NCBI GenBank assembly: GCA_023374025.1
Contig: SIJG01000176.1
Location: forward strand, 33,611 to 97,610
Origin: Heterodera schachtii
Lineage: Eukaryota > Nematoda > Chromadorea > Rhabditida > Heteroderidae
DNA: 64,000 nucleotides
Direction: 5' to 3'
Shown here: positions 1 to 13,241 of the stretch, in pieces
Numbering within the stretch: position 1 is the first letter of the stretch
Layout of the letters: every line of letters starts with the position of its first letter
Notes under the pieces: generated by a model
The model's input: only the letters and a program-made list of their open reading frames with translations
Told to the model about the DNA's origin: nothing
The model's database searches: none
Position numbers and translations under genes: made by a program

Positions 1-960
1 AAGGGGAATAGGCAAAAGATAAATTAACAAAACAATTCATAGGAAGAGAGAGGCTCAATAAAAAAATGAAGAGAAATACATTTTCGAATTTTCTTGAAAA
101 AGCATTGAACTCGAAAAACATGGAAAATTTTTTTTTAATAAAAATCCCTTTTAAATTAATGCCCATTTCCGGTTTTTGCCCATTTTGTTAAGCCTTTCCC
201 CGTGGCAAGAATGTTAAGCGGTGGGTGCTGGTGAGAGGATTGGGGATATCCCCCCCCCCCCCTCTCCAACCACGAGATATAATCTTGTCAAGATCAATTT
301 TGCTCGGAATTTTTATTTTTTGATTAAAGCCTTTTGCCAATTAGATAAGCGGCTCTAAGGCATTGGCAATTTAAAAAAAAATAGAATGTGTGTGTAAGAA
401 GTGCCAAACTGGAACAGAAGAGAATGAATTGGATTGAGAAGGAAAGCTAAGCCATCCGGGATTTTATGGTTTTATGAATGAGAAGCAGATTGAGAAAACT
501 CTACTAAAATTCAAGTTGTTTTGAAAATTTTAAAATCATACCTTTTAAAAAAAGTTTAAATACGATGCAATTACGGCTTTTATCGTCGATTTTAAAGCGA
601 CAGAAAAACGATAATGATATCTATTCACGAAATCTTGGGCAGTAACTGTTCTAAATGATTAAGTAGGCAAACGGAAACCTAAAAACAGCTGAAGTCCAAT
701 AAGCGCAGCTTTAAAATTTCAAAATATTAAAATCAAATAAAAAAATAAAAAGGAAAAATAAATAAAATTCATTGGGTTGTTTTTGTAAAGCCGATTTTCG
801 TCATATTATTTTTACTTTAGTAAACGGAGCTTAACAGTGCATTAATCCATTCATAAATTGGTATAAATTAAAGTAAATTTAGTAAAAAAAAAACAGATTA
901 AAAAAAAAGTCAGAAGCCATAAAATTCGCTATTTTGGCAAACGAAAACCGTCTCAGTTTC
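1..960. other. AT-rich intergenic, no gene seen
   Basis: I see no coding region here. The only notable item is a run of 13 C residues at 250-262. Reading frames are short and lack splice-consistent extension. Confidence 0.6.
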
Positions 961-969
961 AAAAAAAAA

Positions 970-1730
970 TTTTTATGGCATAATGCATACGGTAATTGTG
1001 GGCGCGGGACAGTGGGCGGCAGGCATAAAAGAGTATTTGGGCGGGAGGGGGGCAACTGAATTAGGGGACGCGACGGCGGCGACAACGGGCGATGAGACGG
1101 GGCGAGTGAAGTGGCTGCGGCGCCAGGCGGACGGGCCCAGCTATTTTGCGGGGATGGGCGCGGGGCAGGGAGCATTAATCGGTCGCAAATCGCATCAATG
1201 GCGTCGCGGCGGCGGGCCGCCCCTCCCCTGCGGGGCCAAACGCCAAATTTTCTAGGGCGAATGAATGAATGAATTGATCAGTGAATAATGAATGAATAAT
1301 GGTTGAGTGACTAGTGATTGGATGGCGCTGACGACGGGAGCTCAGTGATCAGCAGAAAGCAGCCCAATTGAATGACTCTGACTGAGTGATCTGATCAGTC
1401 AAACAAAAAAATCGGTGGGTGATTTAGCGATTGGGTGCGGGGGGGGGGGCATTATCGCTTAACTCCTCCTCCACCACCACATGGGCGGAAATCCAAATCC
1501 CATCTGAATGACTCTGTGAATGAATGAATGGGATTGGCTGGGGCGATTGGGGAGCGAATTTGTCCCTCCGGGCGGCAGGGAAGCGGCGGCGGCGGAGGGG
1601 GGAGGATTTTCGGGGGAGGTAATCCGCGCGACTCACCGGACACCACAGAGCTCCCACCAAATGGCAAAAGGAGCGGGGAGGGGGGCGGGAAAGAGGGGAT
1701 AAGCCGAAGTGCTTGCGGACCCAACTAAGT
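970..1730. other. GC-rich, G-run-rich island
   Basis: This block is sharply richer in G and C than its surroundings, with G runs (about 1441-1450, 1597-1620, 1675-1690) and CGG/CCG repeats. Open frames of 60-98 residues exist on both strands, but they are proline/glycine/arginine-rich translations typical of G-run DNA and I do not accept any as a gene. It could be a promoter or 5' UTR region of a gene I cannot see. ATGA-rich short repeats (GAATGAATGAATG) lie at 1260-1300 and 1515-1535. Confidence 0.4.
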
Positions 1731-2231
1731 TTACGATGTATTTATTTGTTTGATTTGTGCTGCTTGCCCCCTTTTCGACGGCGGATTGGGGGCTAAACAC
1801 CTAAGAGGATGTGGAAGGTGTTGTTGTTGGAAGACTTAATGACTAAGCTATATGTATTGGGGGATTGGATTATGCATTTTGCACCCACTCTCTCCCAACC
1901 CCTGCCCTCCAGCGACGTCCTCTTTTTTATACCGTCGCCTCCCGGTAGGGATTGGCGCTTTGTATTTTTCAAGAGGCATTGGCGGTACAGTGCCCGGGAG
2001 CGGAAGCTACACAAATCTGCACCAGCTGATTCCGTACTAAATAATTCTTGAAAATTGAGTTGGTACTGAGGTGTTAGCGTGAGTTTCCGTTTCCATCCTT
2101 ATTTACGGTATTTGACTCAGTGGCACTAATGGTTGTTCATCGGCTGTTAGTTCTTGGCATAATGCCAAGAAGTTCCCATTGATATCGCAAACAGTCTAGT
2201 ATTTGACCCAATCCGGCACTGAGTTATTTAT

Positions 2232-2635
2232 TCGGTACTTTCCTGTTTTGAAGGCGCACCCCATTTGGTACTTGTGCAGTTTACACCACATAAAATTTTT
2301 TTCGTTTTTAATAATAAAAAATTGTTTTATTGGGTACTCGTAGTCTCTGATCATTAATATGACATCCATTTCGGCAAATTTCGAACCCCTGACCCGAATT
2401 GGAACAAAAATCAAAAATTCATTTTTCACCAAAATCCACCTTTATTGTCCAAAATCGATTCAAATATACCGAATGGAATTGAAAATAGGGATTTACGGGC
2501 TGGTTGTCATATCTGTGATCAGCGGACCCCGAATAAAATTGTTGCTTTATGCCTCCAAAATAAGTCTGATCATATTTAACGCTCTCTGTTGCTTTTTTAA
2601 AAAATGGGGTGCGCCTTCATAACAGGAAAGTACCA
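2232..2635. repeat. Inverted repeat, arms about 35 bp
   Basis: The arm at about 2232-2266 (TTCGGTACTTTCCTG then AAGGCGCACCCCATTT) recurs in reverse complement at about 2602-2635. GGTACT/AGTACC words repeat through 2060-2860. This looks like a decayed foldback or MITE-type element; no target duplication was found. Confidence 0.5.
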
Positions 2636-2639
2636 TTCA

Positions 2640-4900
2640 TTCAAGCATCCCATTTTGGTTATACCAAAATTTTATCAACTGATCCCGCCAATGGCTCGGA
2701 CCATTTCCAGTACTCAAAGCGGGCACAGACCATCCCGGTACTCAAACCGCAGAAAAGCCCCATCCTCATGCCGACGGTGCTCAATCGACCCATTCAATCT
2801 CTTTGGTGTACTCAATATTTCAGAGTTCAACTGTTTTACTCACGCCCGGTACTCAAATCGCACCGTGACTCCTCACTTAAACTGATGGCGCTGAGCCATC
2901 CGCCCATTCGGTAGCAATTTTCTAGCAGGTGCTCTCTCTATGAGGTGGGGGTGGTGTTTTGTATATTTGTCCATCAGCTTGTTGGCCCCACCCAACAAGC
3001 CAATCCCCCCGGAGGTAAGAAGGTAAGAAGAAGCATTGGCTGTGCTGGTGCTGAAGTGTTGGCGGTGGTGGGAGACGGATTCGCGCCTCCCGAAGTGTGA
3101 TTATCCCCCGGGGGACGACGGGGAAAGGGGGGGGGGGAGAGAGTTGGTGGGCCCCTATTGTTTGCCCATGTTGTACACACACACATTTTGTGATGATGGT
3201 GGTGGGGTGCCTTAAGAGAATTAATGGACTTGGGCCTTAAACAAAAAAAAGCTTTTTTTTGTTCCCAAGGATTTTTTTAGGGGAGAAGGATATAAGGAAA
3301 AAGGTGTTAAAAGTTTTTTTGTTTGTTTTCAATGTTTAATTAATGGAAGGAATGGTGGATTGGATGAATAAATGTGCTGCTACAGTGCCATTCATTCATT
3401 GTCCAAGCAAATAATTTTGGCACAAAAAACCTTTTTGGAGAATTAATACAATAACAATAAAAGAAAATCAATTAATCATAAAATAAATAAAATTGTTTAG
3501 AAATATAAATTTTTTTAGTTAAAATATTTGATTTTAATAAGAAAATTTGGTAAAAATGCATTTACAAAAATTATATAAGCTAATTCGGTTGCCTGACGTT
3601 TAATTTAGAAGGTTTAATTTAAATTATTTTTTATTCATCTTAGTAAATAATTATTTGAACAAACTTTTTCATTGGAAAAAGATTAAAAAATTTAATTTAA
3701 AAATTTTTTAGAAATATAAAAACATTTTTGGCACGAAACATACTTATGGATTTGCATTCGAAAGTTAATGTAGAGGGTGCAGAAGTGCCATGCCAAAATG
3801 AAAAAGCGAAAATCGGTTTTGAATATTTTGGCACGAAAACAATGGACACTCGAAAGAGGAGGGCAAGATGAATACTGTAACCCACAAAAAAAAAACAGGG
3901 AAAACCAAGTCCAAAGTATTCATTAATTCTCGAAGATTTTGACTTAATGGAAGTTATTGTTTCGAGAGTTTAATGGAAAATATTATAAAATGAAAAACTT
4001 ATTAGAAATTGGCCAAAAAATGAAATTGAATAAAAAAGAAAAAACAATTTCAATCAATTGAGATTTTGTTAAAAAAAAATCATATTTTTAGAAAATAATT
4101 CTGCTATTTTAGGAACTCGCATTTATTAATTATTAATAATCTTATTTTTATAAAATTGTTTTTTTGGGAATTCCATTTATCAAATTTTAAATTAATTAAA
4201 AATTTGAGTGCCAATTTTGATGAATGTTTAATTTATATGAAAAAATCCAATTATTTTGACAAAAACATAATACACAAAAATGAATTAAGAAAGACATGTT
4301 TTTATTTAAATAAACCATTAAAAATGATATTAAAAGCCTAAAAATAATTATAAAATTACCTTTTTTAATCAGTCGAAGCGATCAAAAAATTAGGGCTAAT
4401 CATTTGAGGGGAGCGCGAATTGAGCTGGAAAGAATGGGATTTGCCCCGAATCAAACGGACTAATCTTTCGCAATTTGTACATAAATTGGCGAGATTAAGA
4501 AAGAAAAAAAATGTGTACAACAAAGTTGCTGGCTCTGTTTTGTGTGTACGGCTTGAAGAAGTTAGCCTTTTGTGGTGCCCGCCGCTAATGAGGATAAACA
4601 AAAGTGGTTTGGGCTAATTAGGGGAATAGATTTAATTAATCTGTTGTGGGAAGAACAAAAAGTGTGATCAGTAAGACCGTTGTAGGAAAAAATAATTGAT
4701 CAGTTATGACTATTCAATTGCTAGTAACGGGGTTTAATCACCAAATTCCATTTTTGAAATTTCATCGGAAAAAGAAAACGAAAAATTACAAATTTGTCGA
4801 CTTTTACCAATTCAAATGTCAAAAACGGCGATTGTCAACAGTACTCTGCGACCTTTCTTTACAAAAGAAAACAAACACAATTAAATTTTTAATATAAATT
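2640..4900. other. Intergenic, no gene recognised
   Basis: AT-rich sequence without a recognisable gene. A stretch at 4420-4620 has an open frame of about 65 residues on the plus strand but no splice sites or family signature, so it is not called. Confidence 0.5.
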
Positions 4901-4901
4901 T

Positions 4902-6769
4902 TATTTGCTTCGAGTCAAAATATAGGTATATCAAAATTAATAAATTAATTTAAAATGATTTAATTTGGGTAAATTATAAAATTGTTTAATTTAGATAAAT
5001 TATAATTTTAAATAAATAAAATTACCCCGGATTGATCGACGACAAACATGTCTCCTCTGGCAGCTTTTGCGTCAAACTGTCAAGTTTGGTTAACTGATTA
5101 TTAAAAGTGATCGTTTTGTCTCCATGATGGTCACAATTTTGGAAACGGACACCGATCGGCACATTCACTCCATCCACATAACTGGCACCAAAAAATTGAT
5201 CATAAGGCTTATTTGTTGGGTCAAAGGTCATTTCAAAGAGAGAAATGGGCGGCACTCCCAACGGATTACAGTCTTTCTAAATGAAAAAAAAATTCAATAT
5301 GTCTAATAGATATCATAGGAGATTAGCCAACATTTGCGCTTAAAATTAGTTTTGCGGCGCCGCAATTTGCGCCTTCGGATGTGCGGATCAGCGCCGAAAT
5401 TTTTTGTCGCCTGCTATTTTATTAATACATTTGAGCCGTAGATATTACGGCGCAATTTAAGTACAGTATTGCCGTTTTTTTTACAAACAAAATGCCAAAA
5501 TAGGCGATGACAAAATAGATTTAGTCAGATTTACCCATCTCGGTTAAATCTTTTTAGAATTGATTGAATGTTTGTCAGATTACCTGAATTATGCCTGGGG
5601 TCTTTGGATTTTGATGCCTAAAAAATTTAAGAAATCGGGTGGGATTTCCGGGTTTCTTCCGCAAATGTACCCAACTCAAAGTCATTTGGCGGTCGCATTT
5701 GGAAACATTTGGCCAATTGACCAATTGTTTAATCGGTCACCGATTTCGGTTTAATCGGTTACCGATTTCGATCCTGAATACCCAATTCCTTCCCTCGACA
5801 GCCCATTCATTCACAGTTGCGCAGGCAATCTACACCCATTTGCGTTATTTATTTTGAAAATTTCTAACAAATATTTATTGAGTTTTATTACTTTTAGTTG
5901 TTTTTTGCACGAAAAGGTGAAATGTATTTTTTAAATTTAATTTATAAATCTTTGCTTTACATAGAAATCAGAAAAGTTGACTTAATTATTTGAACAAATA
6001 TTATATTCAAAAATAAAAAATATATAATTTGCCCTCAAATATTATAAAAATAACGGAAAAGAAAATTACCTTGAAAATTATTTATATATTTAAAATCCAA
6101 AAATGGATGAGAAATTGAGATATTTTTATTTGTTGATTCGAAACAACCTTGGTTTTTTTTTTTTTGTAAATTTATGTCTTTTTTTTTAAATTTACCATGG
6201 TAAATGAAAAAATAGAATGAAACACAGAGAAGAAATATGTAGATAGAGTGAATGATCGATCACAGATAGAAAGAAAGAGAGACAGACAGTAGAGAAAAAA
6301 GGGACAATTCCGGCACAAATGCCAAATGAGTGCCGTCGCCGCTCCCCTTTCCATCGCCCAGTTTTTCTCGCACTCAAAAACAACCCAAATCCAATCCATG
6401 GCTTTACGGATTCATGCAAAAGCCGATGTTCACTGCGGTGGCCCCATTACAGTGCACGGTGGCCCGTTTGTCATCAAATGCGAATGCGTACGAAGTGCCG
6501 GAAATGTCGGTGAACGCGTCGTATGCTTGTGTCTGCTCCGGTGTCCATCCGCTTTTTCCTGGGCCACAAACGTTTGACCCCGAAAATTCTTTCTGGCAGC
6601 ACACATTCGGCGCGTTATAAAATCCGCACACACTTTTCACTTTTGTTTGCTGTGAAGAAAAAAAATACAGTAGTGGTGATAACCAAAAAAGTGATGAAAA
6701 TAACGACGAAAAACAAATTATTTTTTAAAATAAAATTACCGTATTATCTCTAATTAGCCCACCGTTCTC
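4902..6769. repeat. Tandem duplication unit, copy 1 (thaumatin exons)
   Basis: This 1.87-kb block is nearly identical, in the same orientation, to 7274-9149. It carries one thaumatin-like C-terminal exon (6404-6649) and one middle exon (5026-5276). Sequence between the exons matches too, so this is a genomic tandem duplication and not a retrocopy. Confidence 0.9.
5026..5276 (-). pseudogene. Orphan thaumatin-like middle exon
   Basis: After an acceptor (TTTCATTTAG) the minus strand encodes the thaumatin segment with SLFEMTF, SYVDGVNVPI and a following Cys, the usual EFTL...DVSLVDG region of thaumatin-like proteins. A GTAATT donor follows. No C-terminal exon lies downstream (below 5026) and no N-terminal exon lies directly upstream, so this is an isolated exon left by tandem duplication. 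The donor leaves phase 2, which does not match the phase-0 start of the C-terminal exon. Confidence 0.75.
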
Positions 6770-7646
6770 AATCAGGACAATCTGATAAATCAGGACAGAT
6801 ACGCACCCTGTATTAAAATCGAAATTTCCGTTTCAAAAATTTCCTTACATAAAATTTTTTTTTGAAACTTTGTCTAAAATATTGTAAAAATTTCAACGTA
6901 AAATTTAAAGAAAGTATTGCAATTTTTTGTCGATATTTTAGAAAAAAAAAAACAGCATCACAGCAAAAAACCAGGAAATTCGAATTGAAATTTTCCGCCA
7001 AAAACTTTTGTTTCAAAACTTCCCCCTCTTTCAAATCACATTTTTGCCTGTTTTTCTGGGTCCCATTTGGTCGGTTGACAAGTGTCCGCAGTACCGTAGG
7101 AGAGTCGACAGCACACGTCGGCACTATCGAAAGTGCCGCATAAACTCTTGATTTGGGTTTTCTTAAAAAAAGAAGTTTAAAATTATATAGAAAGTTATGG
7201 AGTTGGGATTACACCAGTCCGGGTACCCGACTGGGTTCAGACCCAGATACCCGGCCTAATTTTTATTTAATTCTATTTGCTTCGAGTCAAATATAGGTAT
7301 ATCAAATTAATAAATTAATTTAAAATGATTTAATTTGGGTAAATTATAAAATTGTTTAATTTAGATAAATTATAATTTTAAATAAAAAAAATTAGCCCGA
7401 ATAGATCGACGACAAACATGTCTCGGCTGGCAGCTTTTGCGTCAAAGTGTCAAGTTTGGGTACCTGATTATTAAAAATGATCGTTTTGTCTCCATACTGG
7501 TCACAATTTTGCATACAGACACAGATCGGCACATTCACTCCGTCCACATAGCTGGCATCAAAAAATTGATCATTAGGCTTATTTGTGGGGTCAAAGGTCA
7601 TTTCAAAGAGAGAAATGGGCGGCACGCCTAACGGATTACAGTCTTT
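6404..7646 (-). pseudogene. Partial thaumatin-like copy (middle and C-terminal exons)
   Basis: The middle exon is 7397-7646 and the C-terminal exon 6404-6649 (VCGFYNAP, vicinal Cys pair, then YAFAFDD and a terminal FCMNP before the stop). The N-terminal half of the domain and the signal peptide are missing. The middle exon ends in GGGCTAAT where the sister copy has GGGGTAAT, so the GT donor has become GC. Even if that GC donor is used, the phase (1) does not match the phase-0 acceptor exon. I therefore call it a pseudogene, though RNA evidence could show an unannotated linking exon. Confidence 0.7.
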
Positions 7647-9149
7647 CTAAATGAAAAAAAAATTCAATATATCTAATAGATATCATAAGAGATTAGCCAA
7701 CATTTCGCTTAAAATTAGTTTTGCGGAGCCGCAATTTGCGCCTTCGGAATGTGCGGATCAGCGCCGAAATTTTTAGTCGCCAGCTATTTTATTAATACAT
7801 TTGAGCCGCAGATATTACGGCACAATTTAAGTACAGTATTGCCGTTTTTTACAAAGAAAATGCCAAAATAGGCGATGACAAAATAGATTTAGTCAGATTT
7901 ACCCTTCTCGGTTAAATCTTTTTAGAATTGATGGAATGTTTGTCAGATTACCCGAATTATCCCAGGGGACTTTGGATTTTGATGCCTAAAAAATTTAAGA
8001 AATCGGATCGGATTTCCGGGTTTCTTCCGCAACTGTACCCAACTCAAAGTCATTTGGCAGTCGCATTTGGAAACATTTGGCCAATTGACCAATTGTTTAA
8101 TCGATCACCGATTTCGGTTTAATCGGTTGCCGATTTCGATCCTGAATACCCAATTCCTTCCCTCGACAGCCCATTCATTCACAGTTGCGCAGGCAATTTA
8201 CACCCATTTGCGTTATTTATTTTGAAAATTTCTAACAAATATTTATTGAGTTTTATTACTTTTAGTTGTTTTTTGCACGAAAATGTGAAATGTATTTAAG
8301 TTTAATTTATAAATCTTTGCTTTACATAGAAATCAGAAAAGTTGATTTAATTATTTGAACAAATATTATATTCAAAAATAAAAAATTTATAATTTGCCCT
8401 CAAATTTTATAAAAATAACGGAAAAGAAAATTATCTTGAAATTATTTAGTATATTAAAAATCCAAAAATGGATAAGAAATTGAGATATTTTTATTTCTTG
8501 ATTCGCAACAACCTTGATTAATTTTTTTTTGTAAATTTATGTCTTTTTTTTTAAAATTTACCATGATAAACTGAAAAATTGAAAATAATTAAAGAATGAA
8601 ACATAGAGAAATATGTAGATAGAGTGAATGATCACAGATAGAAAGAAAGAGAGACAGACAGACAGACAGTAGAGAAAAAAGGGACAATTCCGGCACAAAT
8701 GCCAAATGAGTGCCGTCGCCGCCCCCCTTTCCATCGCCCAGTTTTTCTCGCACTCAAAAACAACCCAAATCCAATCCATGGCTTTACGGATTCATGCAAA
8801 AGCCGATGTTCACTGCGGTGGCCCCATTACAGTGCACGGTGGCCCGTTTGTCATCAAATGCGAATGCGTACGAAGTGCCGGAAATGTCGGTGAACGCGTC
8901 GTATGCTTGTGTCTGCTCCGGTGTCCATCCGCTTTTTCCTGGGCCACAAACGGTTGACCCCGAAAATTCTTTCTGGCAGCACACATTCGGCGCGTTATAA
9001 AATCCGCACACACTTTTCACTTTTGTTTGCTGTGAAGAAAAAAAATACAGTAGTGGTGATAACCAAAAAAGTGATGAAAATAACGACGAAAAACAAATTA
9101 TTTTTTAAAATAAAATTACCGTATTATCTCTAATTAGCCCACCGTTCTC
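7274..9149. repeat. Tandem duplication unit, copy 2
   Basis: Direct repeat of 4902-6769 with small indels and substitutions. Its C-terminal exon (8784-9029) splices in frame with the upstream thaumatin-like gene, so this copy supplies the functional last exon. Confidence 0.9.
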
Positions 9150-12100
9150 CATTTATTCGCCCGTATCTAATTATTCCCCCCCCCCCCCCACTTTCAGAGG
9201 TGATTGAAAAATAATCTCCTAGGGAGGATAATTAGAAATATACGGTAAAACCAGGGCTCCCAGATCTGAGGCTTTAGCCTCATTTTGTGGTTTTTTGATA
9301 TGTCAATGAGGCTAAATTTTAAAAATGAGACTTTTTGTGGTTTTTTGAGAAATTTTGAGGATTTTTGAGGCTTTTGGGGGAAAAACGAAAATCTCACTTT
9401 CCAAAAAAATTTGTTAAATTTTTCATAAAAACCAGAAAATAACCAATTTTTTTCCAAAATTCACAAAGATAAGTCTTTTTTCAATGAAATTCTGCTAAAA
9501 ATATGGTGAAAATTCTTAATTTTTCCCCGGCGGCGCCTATCGGCACCGCCCGACCCTAAAATCCTTTATTTATTAAAAATTTGCTCAAAATCGCAAAATT
9601 TGGTCATTTTTGTGGACAAATCTGTTAACAAATAGTATTAAAAATTAAAAATTTTTGCCGGCGGCGCCTATCGGCACCGCCGGACCCCCTGTTCCCCAAA
9701 AGTTTTTTGGAAAAAGCGCCACAAAAAAATCGACTTAAGTTTTTCCTGCTTAGAATTTCACAAAATGCTTATTTCTAATAAAAAATTGCTCAAATGATCT
9801 TGGACAATCAAAAATATAACATTTGAACATTTTAAGCGTGTTTTGAATAAATTTGTAAAAATGAGGTTTTTTGACTCAAAATGTATACCAAATGAGGCTT
9901 TTGAAAATTTTAATCTGGGAGCCCTGGGTAAAACAATAACTTTTTCTTTTCAAGGGAATATGAAAAACATTTTTAACAGATGATTATCACCAGTGGTAAG
10001 TGATAATGGGCGTTAGTTATTTTAAAAAAACCCATTTAAATAAAAAAATTTGTTTTAATTTTTTGTTAACTATAAAAAAATTATAGCCAAAAAAGTTCGA
10101 AACAGAAGGTTTTTGAGTTCTTTTAGTCATAGGGACTATCGAATGATAAGACGAATATTTTGTTTTAATTTTTGGCAAATATTTTGGGCTTTTTAGAAAA
10201 TATTTCGGGAGATTTTTTGTCAAATATATTTTTACATATTTTAGCGTTTTTTTTTTTCTTTCATAAGTCACTTTTCAAAAATAGAATTTTTGCAATAGAA
10301 ACCTAACGAAATTCAGGCTTTGATTCACCAAAAACATTTAATATTAAAAATTACATTATTATTTTTAGTTATAAAAAAATGATTTTAATTCTTTTAGCTA
10401 TTAAAAAGGGTTTCCACTATTATCTGTGCCATTTATGGCCATTTTATATTATATCACATACGCCAGATGCGTTGTCCTTTTCAGCCATTTGTGGAAACAT
10501 TTGCCGCAATTTGTCCACCGCCTTTTGGTCAAATGTGACCGTCTGATCCTGTCCCGACTGACAGTTTTTAACACGGACACCGATCGGATCACTAATTCCG
10601 TCCACGTAGCTAACATCCATAAACTGATTGCCATCGGGATTAAAAGTCATCTCAAACAGCGACACAGGTGGCTGTGCCGCTACACATGAGTCCTTAAATA
10701 CAGTACAAAAATGGATGTCTTAATTTTATTTTTGCCAAAATTTTAAAAAATTGCTTACGAATCATTTAATTGTCCTAAGTGTTCTCTATAAGTAGTATCC
10801 TGCAAAATTTCAAAAAAAATTCGTCAGGTTTTAAAAAAATTCTAACCAAAAGAAGCAATGTTCTGTGTGATGCCGACGCCGACAAGCGTCGCTGGAGGAA
10901 AATTTTGAATTTTTTGATAACGAATTTTTTGTTTACAGAATTTAAACGCTTCTTAATTTCTTATATTTTTAAATTTCCCGCACCTGTATACTGTATGTGT
11001 TCTATCTGTACAATACAGTCGGTGCTGGGCCGAGTATATTAAATAAAATCCCGTATTCAGAATCGAATGTTTTTTTTGATTTACAGCTCTCTACGATAAA
11101 TTTATTCTTCTATCTTGTATTTAAAATGTACAAATTTATGGTATCCATTTTGCCGCACTCGTATACTGTATGTGTTCTACCTGTACAGCACAGTCCGTGC
11201 TGGCCCATACTCGTCCCGATGTAATCACGGGTTGTGCACATACAGATACTTGTTGGTTAGCCGGAACGGGTGTTGTTGCTGGGGGATAATTATTGCACGC
11301 TGCAGTCACAAACAATGGATAATTGCATGCGTTCATGTAATTAAATAGCACATATCCCGACGGACATACTGTAAAATTTGTTGAGAAAATCCAATTTAAT
11401 CGGGAGCAGCAGAGGGTGAACGAAGCTCGGCTTAGCTCTCGAAGCCGCAGCCGAGGGCAAAGCCCAAATTTTATTCGAACTTTGAAGTTCGAAGCAAAAA
11501 AAAAAACGAAATTTTCGAAGCCGAAATTTTTCAAAAATTTAGGTTGTGATTTTACTATATTTCACCCAAAAAATGTGAAAATTTTGCTATTTGAGCCTAT
11601 TTTTTAAGAAAATTAGGAGTTTTAGACGCATCTGTCGAAAAATTAGGCAGTTTTGGCCATATTTATCTAAAATTTGAATTGATTTGAAAAAATATGCATG
11701 GTCAAAAAAGTTTTCCGTTAAATTGGCCCTGTCGGAAATATGTTTTCAAGACTTTTGATAGAAACTATATTTTAAAAATTCGGCGCCTAAACCTGCTAAA
11801 GTTGCAAAATCATTGAAAAAAAAAATTAAATTTTATTTAATCTCATACATACATATTATAGATTTATGTGCAAAGATAAAAAATAAATCCGTTTTTTTTT
11901 ATAAATTTTTATATTTTTACCTGGCTCTTGCTGCAACAATTTTCGCCCACGAAAACTTTCGCCAGTTTCATTAATTTGGGTTACAGTGTTTTTGTGAATG
12001 TTTTCAGCTGGCAATTTTTGGAGCTGATCAATTTGATCAGCACTGATCACTAATTCTGTGTCACAATATGAATGATCATCATCATCACCATCCGTTTCAC

Positions 12101-13241
12101 ATTCACTGATATTCTAACAAAAAAATAATAATAATTATAACTTTCTAATTATAAAGTAAAAAAAATTATTTAAATCACAAAGGTCCCGATTTTCGACACT
12201 TATTTTACCCTCTATTCGTGAGTGTCGGAAAATTCATTTAAAAAATGAAAAATTTGTATTAAAATTGCCCTAAATTAGGAGAATTTGGATATATATGCCT
12301 ATATAAATTTATTTTATTTTTGAAAATTATAAAAAAATATTTTAATTAAATGAATGAAATATTCCAACTTGATGGCCCAATTGTTGAATTGTTTCGTTGC
12401 CACCGTCCAAATTGGCCCAAATCGACACATTCGGCATGTTCTTATTCATCGCGATTTGTTCAACAATGAATTCACACTTTTGCCCAATAATGCCATTGCC
12501 CATGGGTTGGCATGACACAAATTGTTGTTCGATTGGCACAGAATGATTGTCATAGCCTTTATTGGAGTGATTTTTAAATAATTTTGCATTTGAAAAATGA
12601 TTAAAAATGCTTACGGAGCATCACATTTGTTGGCATTTGTGGCACGAACAAACTGATCAGCATAAACACATAAAACCTTGAATTATAATTTATGGCTTTT
12701 TTTAATAATTAATCCAAACCCAAAAAATTAGAAATAATTTTCGAAAAAGTACATGATTTAAATTATCCTAAATTTCCGTCCACTTACATTGCCATTCCTA
12801 ATTTGCTTTTCTTTTCACCCAATTTTTTGCTTTTCACTCCGCTCTTACGCTTTTGTTGCAATTTCACTTTGCTTCCAACTTTCACACCTTTTTTATTCGC
12901 TGTTTTTGTTGATTGATGTTGTTGATTTCCTAAATTAAAAATAATTTATGAATAAATATATTTAATTTCCGAAGGCTTTACCTTCCGTCGATGGGTTAAG
13001 CCTGAGATTGTTAAGCGAATGGGCGGCATTCGTCACCAGGTTGATGCTTGGATTTTGTTGCTGAATTGGTGGCCCACCACCATTAGTCATCGAAAGCGAA
13101 TTTGTTCCACCACGGCCCATTACGCCAACTAAATTTAAAATAATTCAAAAATTTAAATACTTAATTTAAAAAAAGCTAACCATTTATTAAGTTGGCGAAC
13201 AAGACAAGCGGTAGAACGGAAGCGAAAAGTTGTCCAATCAT
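8784..13241 (-). CDS. Secreted thaumatin-like protein with long N-terminal extension
   Basis: Nine exons join in one frame on the minus strand: 13181-13241, 12982-13128, 12788-12929, 12615-12676, 12369-12556, 11921-12113, 11181-11368, 10462-10692, 8784-9029 (about 485 residues). All introns are GT-AG. Exon 1 encodes a hydrophobic signal peptide (MIGQLFASVLPLVLFANLIN). Exon 2 is Gly/Asn-rich and exon 3 Lys-rich. Exon 4 encodes a second hydrophobic stretch. Exons 5-6 are Cys-poor and acidic. Exons 7-9 form the thaumatin (PR-5) domain: NACNYPLFVTAAC and ASGR-like TSGRVWASTDC, then SLFEMTF and DVSYVDG, then a CC pair, YAFAFDD and FCMNP-stop. Known family members are small secreted disulfide-rich proteins of defence and, in nematodes, of uncertain role. 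The roughly 270-residue extension before the domain is unusual. The last intron carries a hAT-type MITE (9252-9926). Exons 1-3 could alternatively belong to a separate upstream gene, but phases agree at every junction. Confidence 0.82.
9252..9926. mobile_element. hAT-type MITE in thaumatin-like gene intron
   Basis: Terminal inverted repeats CAGGGCTCCCAGAT and ATCTGGGAGCCCTG are flanked by the 8-bp duplication GGTAAAAC (9244-9251 and 9927-9934). An 8-bp duplication with CAGGG termini is characteristic of the hAT superfamily. No transposase is encoded. Two copies of the GC-rich hairpin module lie inside, at 9527-9551 and 9658-9684. Confidence 0.9.
10979..11040. repeat. Partial duplicate of thaumatin exon 7 end
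   Basis: About 60 bp (cacctgtatactgtatgtg and following) resemble 11152-11215, the 3' end of exon 7 plus its splice donor, in the same orientation. It lies in the intron between exons 7 and 8 and is probably a small local duplication. Confidence 0.7.

Noticed and set aside
983..1255. Plus-strand Gly/Arg-rich 90-codon frame
   Set aside because: Low-complexity translation of a G-run-rich island, with an equally open opposite strand.
6819..7140. Open frames on both strands between the thaumatin duplicates
   Set aside because: AT-rich Lys/Phe frames, no splice linkage to thaumatin exons and no recognisable domain.
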